From positions 1 through 7,277 of the forward strand of contig JAMCQQ010000249.1 in NCBI GenBank assembly GCA_023379515.1: DNA of 7,277 nucleotides, read 5' to 3'. The translations under genes were made by a program, and so were the position numbers. The DNA comes from Actinomycetota bacterium (GTDB lineage: Bacteria; Actinomycetota; Humimicrobiia; Humimicrobiales; Humimicrobiaceae). The notes under the pieces are model-generated. The model ran no database searches. It saw nothing but the letters and a program-made list of their open reading frames with translations, and had not been told where the DNA came from. Positions 1 through 7,196 of the stretch are shown in pieces (the first letter of the stretch is position 1; the number at the start of each line of letters is the position of its first letter).

Positions 1-139
1 CCTATAATCAAAAACGGTATACTGTTTTTACCCTTTGGTCCTGGCCGTTAAATTTTCTTCAGGGCTTGCTAGCTAGTTTCAATTTGTCCCTTGCTCTTTT
101 AGAACGGATTATTTTCATAATACCGTTTTTGATTATAGG
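1..139. repeat. Exact 20-bp inverted repeat, arms 1-20 and 120-139
   Basis: Bases 1-20 (CCTATAATCAAAAACGGTAT) are the exact reverse complement of bases 120-139. The match stops at base 21/119. The right arm encodes IPFLIIG inside the first predicted helix of the membrane protein. The left arm is the very start of the sequence. A perfect match of this length exactly at an edge suggests an assembly or amplification fold-back, so codons before about position 21 should not be trusted. Confidence 0.85.
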
Positions 140-2510
140 TAGTTTTGGGATTTGGAAACTGAGCGGGTATATCAATCTATCGACTAATGCGAAGGTTGTT
201 TCAACTATTTTTTATTTAGCTAATACCTACATACTTTTGGTTATTGATGGAGGACAGCTGACTATAGCTTTAGCTTATGCTTTTTTCCCACTTGCTTATC
301 TGGCAATAGAGAAATGTATTGAGGGCGGTTATAAATCAAGGATTTTGGCTGGGCTGCTATTTTCCGTAATAGGTATATTTGATTTTAGGTTTATTTATAT
401 CTTATTTCTGTTATGTTTAATGCGTTTTTTGTATGGTTTTTTGTTTTTAGATTTTCAAAAGTATGGATGGTGGATTTTAAGTTGGGTAAAAACAAGTCTT
501 ATCGTAGCTTGTGTAATAATTGGATTAAACTTTTATTGGATATTAGTGTTATTTAAGGTACCGCTTTCATCTAGTGTGTATGCAAATCTAACTCAAACTT
601 CATTTGTAAGTTTTATATCACTAGGCCATGCACTTATGATGCTTTCGCCTCATTGGTTTAAAAATGTATTTGGTCAGATCACAAATCTTCGGTTTGAATT
701 CATATTTCTTCCAGCCTTGGTATTTATGGCGCCAATACTTAAGTTTAAAAATAAACATGTTGGTTTTTGGATATTAATAGCTGTGTTTTCAATATTTTTG
801 ACTAAAGGGTCTTCTGAGCCTTTTTCTAAATTCTACCCCTGGTTGTATTCTCATTTGCCTGGTTTTTCGCTATTCCGTGATTCTTCGAAATTCTTTTTCT
901 TAGTATCGTTATCTTATGCCATGCTTATTGGGGTAACAACTGATGAAATCTTAAAAAGAATTAATATATTCCCTAAAATTAAATTTGTATTTTTGTTTAT
1001 TTTAATAGGTTATCTTATATTTCTTATAAATCCTGTTTGGCTAAATAAAATGACCGGTACATTTTCGCCGCCGCCTCTTCAAAAAGAATATTCAAAGTTA
1101 AACAATATAATTGTTAACGATCAACGGTCGGGAAATATATTTTGGATTCCGACAATATCCCCTTTAACTAATTTGGATTCCAGTCATCCTTCGCTTGAAG
1201 CATCACGTTTAGCGCAAAAAAGGCCTTTTGCTTCTGCAATTGTGGGTAGTTATGAGATTTTCAACTACTTAAGGGAGGCTCCGTATATGAATCAATTGTT
1301 TGATGTAACGGGCATTGGCTATATAGCTTATCCACCTCTTGACTCTAGAAGAAATATTAAAGTGGATGACGTTAAGTATTATTACACATTTCTAAATCAA
1401 TTATCCGCTTTACCATGGCTTAAACGGGTCAACGATTCAGAAATACCTTTACTTAAGGTGAATGAGCATCAGGATAAATTTTTTATTACTCCAAATATTT
1501 GGTGGATTATCGGTTCGGATGATATCTATAAAGAGACAACGGGCAGCAGTAAGTTATCGCTATCAAAGAATGCTTTAATATTTGCTGAAGAGTCTGCAGG
1601 ATTAGGTGGTAGGTTAGAGGAATTGCCTCAAGCGAAAATAGTGCTTTATAAGAAAACAATATTGGATTTAGCAGCCAATTTTATTAATCAGGAGAGTTTG
1701 ATATTCCCGGCACAAAAATTAGGTTATAAACCAGATCAAAACGGCTGGTGGAAACGGGAAACTGCAGATTTATTAAATTGGAGAGATTTTCTTAGTTCAA
1801 AGTATCAAATTGATAATAAGGATTTTGATTTAGGAGGTGGTTGGGCAATAGGAGAAGGAAGGAAGCAATTAACAATTAACAATTTACAATTCACAAAAGG
1901 AAAAGTTCTACTTGCTAGGGTGATGGAGAGTTCAAGAAGCGGGAGTTTAAAATTCTATCAAGATAATCAGATTATTGGGGAGGTACAGACGAAGGTTAGA
2001 GATAATACCAATGTCAGGTGGTTTGAGGTGGGGAGAATCGCCTCTCCTGGCGAATTATCAGTAAAGACTGAGGGAGATATAAATGTTATTAATGCTTTGG
2101 CAATAATTTCTGAGGCCGAATGGTTTCAATTGAGAGAAAAAGTGGAAAAATACCGGGAACAAGGAAAAATTACAGAATTCAATGAAGGCAATAACAATAA
2201 CCTATTTGCTTCTGTTACATATCAACAGATTAATCCTACTAAGTATAAGGTTTCAATTAGAGGTCTGGCTAAACCTGCCTTCTTAATTTTTTCACAAAAC
2301 TTTGATGGATTGTGGAAAATAAATAATAAAGCTCCATTGCCAGTTTATAGCTTATTAAATGGATTTTTAATTAAACAGGATGGTGAGTACGTTGTGGAAT
2401 TTGAGGCGCAAAAATACATTTATCTTGGTTTAATTGTTACTAGTATGACAGTTATAATTATTTTACTAATTTTTATTAAGAGCAGTAAATCCTCCGGTTC
2501 TAAGCTATAA
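1..2510 (+). CDS. Polytopic GT-C/YfhO/AftD-like membrane glycosyltransferase, 5' partial
   Basis: Probably an integral-membrane transferase that uses a polyprenyl-phosphate sugar on the outer face. The frame is open to the left edge. TTG at 66 is the first possible start, but the 21 codons before it read as good membrane-protein sequence (a TLWSWPLNFLQG stretch), so the true start lies outside the window. Numbering from the TTG gives 814 residues. There are about nine or ten hydrophobic helices between residues 10 and 326, with LPGFSLFRDSSKF at 264-276, a segment typical of AftD/YfhO-like proteins. A large soluble part follows (about 330-780). It includes a beta-sandwich-like stretch around 590-690 (ARVMESSRSG at 617-626) and a YfhO-like end (FDGLW at 746-750), then a final helix at 784-804 and a basic tail. 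The first outer loop, where GT-C enzymes keep their acidic catalytic residue, is missing, so activity cannot be judged. The membrane-protein class is firm; the transferase role is inferred. A heptamer repeat lies at 1866-1893. Confidence 0.75.
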   Translation, partial: YNQKRYTVFTLWSWPLNFLQGLLASFNLSLALLERIIFIIPFLIIGSFGIWKLSGYINLSTNAKVVSTIFYLANTYILLVIDGGQLTIALAYAFFPLAYLAIEKCIEGGYKSRILAGLLFSVIGIFDFRFIYILFLLCLMRFLYGFLFLDFQKYGWWILSWVKTSLIVACVIIGLNFYWILVLFKVPLSSSVYANLTQTSFVSFISLGHALMMLSPHWFKNVFGQITNLRFEFIFLPALVFMAPILKFKNKHVGFWILIAVFSIFLTKGSSEPFSKFYPWLYSHLPGFSLFRDSSKFFFLVSLSYAMLIGVTTDEILKRINIFPKIKFVFLFILIGYLIFLINPVWLNKMTGTFSPPPLQKEYSKLNNIIVNDQRSGNIFWIPTISPLTNLDSSHPSLEASRLAQKRPFASAIVGSYEIFNYLREAPYMNQLFDVTGIGYIAYPPLDSRRNIKVDDVKYYYTFLNQLSALPWLKRVNDSEIPLLKVNEHQDKFFITPNIWWIIGSDDIYKETTGSSKLSLSKNALIFAEESAGLGGRLEELPQAKIVLYKKTILDLAANFINQESLIFPAQKLGYKPDQNGWWKRETADLLNWRDFLSSKYQIDNKDFDLGGGWAIGEGRKQLTINNLQFTKGKVLLARVMESSRSGSLKFYQDNQIIGEVQTKVRDNTNVRWFEVGRIASPGELSVKTEGDINVINALAIISEAEWFQLREKVEKYREQGKITEFNEGNNNNLFASVTYQQINPTKYKVSIRGLAKPAFLIFSQNFDGLWKINNKAPLPVYSLLNGFLIKQDGEYVVEFEAQKYIYLGLIVTSMTVIIILLIFIKSSKSSGSKL
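1866..1893 (+). repeat. Tandem heptamer repeat, four units of CAATTAA type, inside a coding region
   Basis: Four consecutive 7-base units: CAATTAA, CAATTAA, CAATTTA, CAATTCA, followed by a decayed CAAAAGG. They are translated in frame as QLTINNLQFT (residues 601-610 of the membrane protein), just before the beta-sandwich-like ARVMESSRSG segment. Because 7 is not a multiple of 3, only gain or loss of three units keeps the frame. Compare the repeat at 5413-5440. Confidence 0.85.
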
Positions 2511-2517
2511 TAAATCT

Positions 2518-3789
2518 ATGTTTGAATCTATCCTTAAGAGCGCTACTTTTAAGCAATCACAAATTACTGTGGTAGGTACGATCCTCAATGGAATATTAGG
2601 AGCTCTTTTTTATATTTATATAGCAAGGATTTTAGGTCCTGCTGATTTTGGGTTGATAACAGTTTCCATAGCAATGCTTACTATGATTGCTGACAATTTC
2701 TGCAATAGTACTAATACCGGATTAGTGCGTCATGTCTCGGCAAATCAAGCTGACGAAAAAGAGACAGCCTTAAGGTTTTTGAAATTAGGATTGAAATTTA
2801 AATTTATTGTATGGATATTAGTTTTGATTGTTGGTTTCTTCTTATCTCCATTTGTAGCACAAAACATATTTAATAAAGGTGAATTGATTCTTCCTTTGAG
2901 GTTGGTGATGGTTGGTGTGGGAGGAGCGTTATTTTTTTCTTTTGCAACATCGGCTTTGCAATCTTTTCAAAAATATTTTACATGGAGTATTATTAATATA
3001 TTAACTAATTTTTTAAGGCTATTGTTTATTTTTATATTGTTCTTTGGGGGCAATCTAAATATACTTACAGGTTTAGTCTCCTATATAGCAATGCCTTTTG
3101 TAGGTTTTTCAATAGCATTGCTGTTTTTGCCCATTAGCAAAATCCTGACGGTAAAAAATGAGTCTAGTGTAGCAAGACAATTTTTTCATTATAATTTTTG
3201 GGTAGCACTTTTTACGGTTATAGCTGCAGTCTCGGCACGTTTGGATACTTTCTTATCAGCGAGATTGCTGACAATTTCTGCAATAGGTTTATATGGGGCA
3301 GCAACGCAATTAGTGCAGGTAATCCCGCAAATTGTCGGAGCATTAGGTGTTGTGGCTGCGCCAAAGTTTGCGTCTTTTCAGGACAATAAACAGATGTTAA
3401 CTTATTTGAAAAAACTGCAGCTTTTAGTTTTAGGGCTTGCCTTGTTGGGGGTATTAACCATTCCTTTATTAATCTATTTAATACCAATAATATTTGGTCA
3501 GCAATACACTCAAGCAGTTACCCCTTTTGTTATCTTGTTTTTAGGAATGCTTGTTTTTCTGATATCTTTACCTGTTCACACAAGCATTATTTACTACTTT
3601 AGTAAGCCAAATGTGTTTGTTTGGGTTTCAATTTGTCATCTTTTAATAATTGGATTGTTGGGTTATTTTCTGATTTCAAACTTTGGAGTTATAGGTGCAG
3701 CCACAACAGTTTTAGTGGGTATGATTTTTAACTTTTTGGCTCCCCTGGCTTGGTTTATATATAAATTGAAGGTAGGCAAACATGTCTAA
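2518..3789 (+). CDS. Wzx/MATE-like polysaccharide (lipid-linked oligosaccharide) flippase
   Basis: An integral membrane protein expected to move a lipid-linked glycan from the cytoplasmic to the outer face. The 423-residue product is hydrophobic throughout, with about 12 helices. It opens with the family hallmark: a first helix (about 16-36) followed by ARILGPADFGL (36-46). The middle of the protein has RLD at 241-243 and GLYGAATQL soon after, matching the conserved centre of the polysaccharide synthesis/flippase families (Pfam Polysacc_synt type). The length is at the short end of normal. ATG at 2518 lies 7 bases after the previous stop. I see no Shine-Dalgarno sequence, but TATAAT sits at 2506-2511. 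The 3' end overlaps the next gene by 8 bases. Substrate cannot be read from sequence; the surrounding transferases support a glycan flippase rather than a drug exporter. Confidence 0.9.
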   Translation: MFESILKSATFKQSQITVVGTILNGILGALFYIYIARILGPADFGLITVSIAMLTMIADNFCNSTNTGLVRHVSANQADEKETALRFLKLGLKFKFIVWILVLIVGFFLSPFVAQNIFNKGELILPLRLVMVGVGGALFFSFATSALQSFQKYFTWSIINILTNFLRLLFIFILFFGGNLNILTGLVSYIAMPFVGFSIALLFLPISKILTVKNESSVARQFFHYNFWVALFTVIAAVSARLDTFLSARLLTISAIGLYGAATQLVQVIPQIVGALGVVAAPKFASFQDNKQMLTYLKKLQLLVLGLALLGVLTIPLLIYLIPIIFGQQYTQAVTPFVILFLGMLVFLISLPVHTSIIYYFSKPNVFVWVSICHLLIIGLLGYFLISNFGVIGAATTVLVGMIFNFLAPLAWFIYKLKVGKHV

Positions 3790-4582
3790 AAAAACTATCT
3801 GGGCTAACGCTATTGTGCATAACGAAGAAAATTTTATCTGGTTTTCCATTATGAGTGTGGTGGATTTTGTTGATAAAGTTTTAGTTTGGGACAGTGGTTC
3901 TACTGATAAAACTGTTGAAATAATTAAAGAGATAATTAGACAAAAAGGTGAAAAAGTAGAATTTAAAGAAGTTGGGCCTGTTGATAAAAATGGATTTACC
4001 AAAATGCGCCAAGCTATGCTTGAACAGTCAATATGTGATTGGGTTTTAGTATTGGATGGAGACGAAGTATGGTGGGAAGATTCTATAAAACAGGTAGTAC
4101 GGGAAGTTAATGATAAAGGAGAGAAAATTGAAGGCATAGTAGTACCAATGATTGTGCCTGTGGGTGATATATTCCATTTTCAGGAGGAATCTGCTGGTCA
4201 ATATCAACTTCTAGGCCGTAGAGGACACTTAAGCTTAAAATTGATCAGCAAGAAAATTCCTGGTTTACACGTAGATTGGCCTTATGGGAAAGAAAGTTAT
4301 TTAGATCAAGATAATCGTCTTATTCAGGAAAGGAGTAAAATCGTTTTTATCGATAAGCCTTTATTGCATGTTACTCATCTGAAAAGATCAAATCTTAAAA
4401 GAATATATGAAAAATTTAAGCACGAGTTAGGAAATCTAATAAAAGAGGATTTTGTTTTTCCTGAAGTATTTTATAAACCTTACCCCAAGATTTTTTCTTC
4501 ACCATGGATCAAAATGTCAGGAATTAACTTAATGGTAGCTAAATTTTTAACGCCTTTGAAAAAGATAAAAAGAAGACTTTAA
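3782..4582 (+). CDS. Family 2 glycosyltransferase (GT-A fold)
   Basis: A soluble cytoplasmic enzyme of 266 residues that should transfer a sugar from a nucleotide-sugar donor to a growing glycan. The GT-A marks are clear: AIVHNEENF at 10-18 starts the nucleotide-binding fold, VWDSGSTDKT at 35-44 supplies the nucleotide-binding aspartate (D37), and VLDGDEVWW at 90-98 holds the metal-binding DxD as D92-G93-D94. The C-terminal half has a conserved-looking HVDWPYGKESY segment and is basic at the end, with no clear membrane helix. The ATG lies inside the end of the flippase gene (8-base overlap). GAAGG at 3768-3772 is a plausible ribosome binding site, one of the few in this block. The first strand is like WaaE-type GT2 proteins, but the C-terminal half differs, so acceptor and sugar are unknown. 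Confidence 0.88.
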   Translation: MSKKTIWANAIVHNEENFIWFSIMSVVDFVDKVLVWDSGSTDKTVEIIKEIIRQKGEKVEFKEVGPVDKNGFTKMRQAMLEQSICDWVLVLDGDEVWWEDSIKQVVREVNDKGEKIEGIVVPMIVPVGDIFHFQEESAGQYQLLGRRGHLSLKLISKKIPGLHVDWPYGKESYLDQDNRLIQERSKIVFIDKPLLHVTHLKRSNLKRIYEKFKHELGNLIKEDFVFPEVFYKPYPKIFSSPWIKMSGINLMVAKFLTPLKKIKRRL

Positions 4583-4589
4583 TTAAAAT

Positions 4590-5282
4590 ATGCAAGCATA
4601 TAAAGGTACTAAAACTTTGGAAAATATGAATCAGGCAAAGTTTTATAACCAATGGACTTTAAGTAAGTTTGTAAAATACTTAAAAGGTGATATTTTAGAG
4701 GTGGGTTGTGGTATTGGAAATTTCACCCAAATTTTGTCTAAGTTTGGAGATATTACTGCAATTGATATTGATGAGTCACTTATTAGGAGGTTTGATAAAC
4801 ATGGTAGCAATAAAATCACTGCTGGATATGGCGATATTGAAAAAGATGAATATTTTTTCAAAGAAAAAACTTTTGATACAATCGTTTGCGTGAATGTTTT
4901 AGAACATATCAGTGATGATAAAAAAGCTCTGCAAAATATGTATAAACTTCTCAAAAAGGAAGGTAAGTTAATCCTGCTGGTTCCTATCTATGATTTTTTG
5001 TATGGGGAAATAGATAAGGCTATAAATCATTTTAGAAGATATAAGCCTGGTAAAATTCAGAAGCAACTTGAAAGTATAGGATTTTCTATAGAGAGTGGAA
5101 GAAAATTAAATTTTTTGGGTGCTTTAGGTTGGTTTGTTGCAGGTAGAATTCTTAAAGAGCAAAATGTAGAAGAGAAGAATATCAAAATATTCAATCTCTT
5201 TGCCCCTTTAATTTTAAGATTTGAAAATTTAATAGAACCCCCAATAGGCACTTCAATTTTAATAATCGCAAAGAAATCATGA
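4590..5282 (+). CDS. Class I SAM-dependent methyltransferase
   Basis: A 230-residue Rossmann-fold methyltransferase that probably methylates a sugar or glycan end group, judging from its neighbours. SAM-binding motif I is ILEVGCGIGNF at 35-45, the acidic residue ending strand 2 is D59 in AIDIDES, and the post-binding strand carries NVLEHI at 102-107. VPIYDFLYG at 131-139 and HFRRY at 147-151 match the form common among methyltransferases encoded beside family 2 glycosyltransferases. I prefer the start at 4590: the segment before the second Met (residue 13), YKGTKTLENM, fits the N-terminal end of such proteins. It begins 7 bases after the previous stop without a visible Shine-Dalgarno site. 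Its TGA stop overlaps the next ATG as ATGA, so the two products are probably made in step. The target atom (O, N or C) cannot be told. Confidence 0.9.
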   Translation: MQAYKGTKTLENMNQAKFYNQWTLSKFVKYLKGDILEVGCGIGNFTQILSKFGDITAIDIDESLIRRFDKHGSNKITAGYGDIEKDEYFFKEKTFDTIVCVNVLEHISDDKKALQNMYKLLKKEGKLILLVPIYDFLYGEIDKAINHFRRYKPGKIQKQLESIGFSIESGRKLNFLGALGWFVAGRILKEQNVEEKNIKIFNLFAPLILRFENLIEPPIGTSILIIAKKS

Positions 5283-5989
5283 TACTTTCAATAATAATCC
5301 CTGTTTTTAATGAAGAAGAGACTATAGAGCAAACTCTGGATAAAGTTTTTTCTGTAAAATTGCCAAGCTACAAAAAGGAAGTAATTGTTGTAGATGATGG
5401 ATCGGATGATAATTCAAAGTTCAAAGTTCAAAGTTCAAAGTTTTTTAAACATATAAAATATATAAATCACAAGAAAAATATAGGAAAAGGCGCTGCTATA
5501 AGGACTGGATTAAAGCATGCAACCGGAGACTATGTGATTATTCAGGACGCTGATTTGGAATATAATCCAAAGTTTTATACAACACTTTTAGAGCCTGTTT
5601 TAAATAGCAAAGCGCAAGTCGTCTATGGAAGTAGATTAATGGTTTACCCTCTAAAATTTTGGGGAGAAGATAAAACAGTTTTGCCGCTTCATTTACTTGC
5701 CAACCACTTCCTGACAATGCTGACAAACCTTTTATATGGGAGTAATGTAACAGATATGGAAACAGGCTATAAATTATTTAAGAAAGAGGTACTCAAAGAT
5801 ATAAACATAAATTCTAAAAAATTTGATTTTGAGGCAGAAATAACAGCAAAAATTTTGAAAAATAAAATTCCGATTATAGAAATACCTATTTCTGTAAAGC
5901 CGCGCACCTACAAAGAAGGTAAAAAAATCGGTTGGAAAGATGGTATTTCGGCCATATGGACTCTTTTAAAATATAGATTTATAGATTAG
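5279..5989 (+). CDS. Family 2 glycosyltransferase, dolichol-phosphate mannose synthase (DPM1)-like
   Basis: Likely makes a polyprenyl-phosphate sugar from a nucleotide sugar at the inner membrane face. Over 236 residues it shows IIIPVFNEEETI (5-16), VVDDGSDD (37-44), NIGKGAAIRTG (67-77), the DxD as QDADLEY (89-95), VVYGSRL (114-120), TDMETGYKLF (158-167), FDFEAEITAK (182-191) and a PRTYKEGKKIGW tail. This set is diagnostic of the DPM1-like branch. It ends after the catalytic domain with no C-terminal helices, unlike CsbB/GtrB types, so it resembles the soluble form of DPM synthase. Donor sugar is unknown. A perfect heptamer tandem repeat is built into the loop between DDGSDD and NIGKG, a place where family members vary. 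Overlaps the methyltransferase by 4 bases (ATGA). Could serve the GT-C-like protein at the start of the block (inference). Confidence 0.9.
   Translation: MILSIIIPVFNEEETIEQTLDKVFSVKLPSYKKEVIVVDDGSDDNSKFKVQSSKFFKHIKYINHKKNIGKGAAIRTGLKHATGDYVIIQDADLEYNPKFYTTLLEPVLNSKAQVVYGSRLMVYPLKFWGEDKTVLPLHLLANHFLTMLTNLLYGSNVTDMETGYKLFKKEVLKDININSKKFDFEAEITAKILKNKIPIIEIPISVKPRTYKEGKKIGWKDGISAIWTLLKYRFID
5413..5440 (+). repeat. Perfect tandem heptamer repeat, four units of TTCAAAG, inside a coding region
   Basis: Four identical copies of TTCAAAG run from 5413 to 5440, followed by TT and a T run. In the frame of the DPM1-like gene they read NSKFKVQSSKF (residues 45-55), a lysine-rich insert between the nucleotide-binding DDGSDD and the NIGKG motif. 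Four units sharing no base change point to recent slippage or insertion. The frame is kept and no stop is made. Confidence 0.95.
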
Positions 5990-5991
5990 AT

Positions 5992-6939
5992 ATGAAGATA
6001 GCATTTTTAAGTAGATTTCAAAATATTACAGAAAGAGGAGCAGAGAATTTTGTATCGGAGTTATCGAAAAGACTTTCTAAGCATATGAGTGTTGATATAT
6101 TGTCGGGTAAAGATGCAGATGATTTTTCAAAAGTTATAAAAGGGGGCTATGATGTAGTTATCCCAATCAATGGACGTTTGCAAAGTCTCAAAGCTTCCCT
6201 GGGGAGAATATCAGGAAAATATAAAATGCTGATCAGTGGTCATAGCGGTATTGGCAGGGATGATATTTGGAATATAGCAATTTGTAAGCCTGATGTGTTT
6301 GTAGCACTGACTGATTATATGTATCAGTGGGCAAAAAATTGGGCCTGGGGTAGCAAGGTGGTAAAGATTTCTAATGGAGTTGATTTGAATAAGTTTTCAC
6401 CAAACGGTGCAAAAATAAATATAGATTTGCCTAAACCAATTATTCTTTCAGTGGGGGCTTTAGTTTGGTATAAGTATCACGATAGGCTGATTAAGGCTGC
6501 AAGCCAGATGGGTGAAGCTTCAGTTCTAATTGTAGGAAAAGGTCCTGAGGAAGCAAATTTGATAAATCGGGGAAAAAAGTTATTGGGTAATAGATTTAAA
6601 ATTGCCCAATTTAAATATGAAGATATGCCAAAAGTTTATAGGAGTTGTGATTTGTTTAGCTTGCCTTCATGGGATAGGGAAGCATTTGGTATGGTTTACC
6701 TTGAGGCCCTAGCTTCTGGTTTGGGAGTTATTGCTCCAAGTGATGCATCCAGGCGGGAAATAGTTGGAGAGGGGGGTTTGTTTGTTGATGCTAATGATCC
6801 AATTAGTTTTGCTAAAGCAATTGAGCAAGGATTAAAAATGGATTGGGTAGCAAAAGCAAGAACTCAAGCAGAAAAGTTTTCCTGGGATAAAGTAGTTTCG
6901 GAATATGAAAAAGTAATGTTAAATATGATAAAAAAATAA
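5992..6939 (+). CDS. Family 4 glycosyltransferase (GT-B fold), short form
   Basis: A retaining GT-B transferase expected to add a sugar from a nucleotide-sugar donor at the cytoplasmic membrane face. The N-terminal half has ERGAENFVSELSKRL (14-28), the usual loop near the acceptor and donor phosphate. The C-terminal donor domain shows ISNGVDLNKF (126-135), then the signature E-x7-E as EAFGMVYLEALASG, with E230 and E238, followed by SRREIVGEGGLFV. At 315 residues it is shorter than the common 360 to 400. The missing length is in the N-terminal domain, where the region after residue 40 is reduced. All motifs of the donor site are present, so it looks functional. It starts 2 bases after the DPM1-like gene and ends 2 bases before the next gene, with no clear ribosome binding site. 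Acceptor and sugar are unknown. Confidence 0.92.
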   Translation: MKIAFLSRFQNITERGAENFVSELSKRLSKHMSVDILSGKDADDFSKVIKGGYDVVIPINGRLQSLKASLGRISGKYKMLISGHSGIGRDDIWNIAICKPDVFVALTDYMYQWAKNWAWGSKVVKISNGVDLNKFSPNGAKINIDLPKPIILSVGALVWYKYHDRLIKAASQMGEASVLIVGKGPEEANLINRGKKLLGNRFKIAQFKYEDMPKVYRSCDLFSLPSWDREAFGMVYLEALASGLGVIAPSDASRREIVGEGGLFVDANDPISFAKAIEQGLKMDWVAKARTQAEKFSWDKVVSEYEKVMLNMIKK

Positions 6940-6941
6940 AT

Positions 6942-7196
6942 ATGTTAAGCGTTACAATAATTACATTAAATGAGGAAGAAAAAATTGAAGATGCTATTAA
7001 AAGTGTAAAAGGATTGGCAGATGAAGTAATTGTTATTGACTGTGGCAGCAGTGATAAAACTGTAGATATAGCCCAAAAATTAGGAGCTAAAGTTTCTTTC
7101 AGAAAATTTGACAATTTTGCAAACCAGAAAAACTATGCTTTGGAAAAAGCCCAAGGGGATTGGGTTTTGGCAGTAGATGCAGCTGGGAAGAAGTAA
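6942..7196 (+). pseudogene. Family 2 glycosyltransferase (WaaE/KdtX-like), N-terminal fragment broken at the DxD motif
   Basis: The first 80 residues are a clean GT2 start: VTIITLNEEEKIEDAI (4-19), DEVIVIDCGSSDKTV (27-41), then FANQKNYAL (59-67) and GDWVLAVDA (72-80), the usual run-up to a DADE metal site. Full-length relatives have about 250 residues or more. Here the third DxD position is alanine (A81), followed by GKK and a stop at 7194. The match to the expected codons ends at about base 7182. No forward frame after it resumes the family. As read, the protein lacks the metal-binding aspartate and the whole acceptor half, so it should be inactive. A mis-joined sequence end is the likelier cause than true gene decay, because everything up to the break is well conserved. 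Starts 2 bases after the GT4 gene. Confidence 0.8.

Noticed and set aside
66..68. TTG at 66 as the true start of the large membrane protein
   Set aside because: The frame is open and protein-like upstream to the edge (TLWSWPLNFLQG), and no ribosome binding site precedes the TTG; the gene is better called 5' partial.
3218..3487. Open frame of 89 codons on the reverse strand within the flippase gene
   Set aside because: It lies fully antisense to a well-supported membrane protein, has no recognisable motif and no ribosome binding site; it is a by-product of low-GC coding sequence.
3712..4137. Open frame of 141 codons on the reverse strand across the flippase/GT2 overlap
   Set aside because: It opposes the conserved DSGSTDKT and DGDE codons of the GT2. 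The residues are Ser/Thr/Ile-rich and resemble reverse-strand noise.
4643..4954. Open frame of 103 codons on the reverse strand within the methyltransferase gene
   Set aside because: Antisense to SAM-binding motif I and NVLEHI; composition is typical of a shadow frame.
5280..5282. TGA at the end of the methyltransferase as a recoded glycine codon, as in some CPR lineages
   Set aside because: The protein is complete at this point and the TGA forms a normal ATGA overlap with the next gene, so it acts as a stop.
3897..7066. Shared 11-base word GATAAAACTGT in the GT2 at 3782 and the GT2 fragment at 6942
   Set aside because: Both copies encode the D-K-T part of the homologous nucleotide-binding motif (SGSTDKT and CGSSDKT), so common ancestry and low-GC codon use explain it.
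6812..7114. Open frame of 100 codons on the reverse strand across the GT4 end and GT2 start
   Set aside because: Covers two conserved forward genes and their short gap. Its hydrophobic look comes from reading K/E-rich codons backward. It is in a different frame from the membrane-like sequence at 7183-7277.
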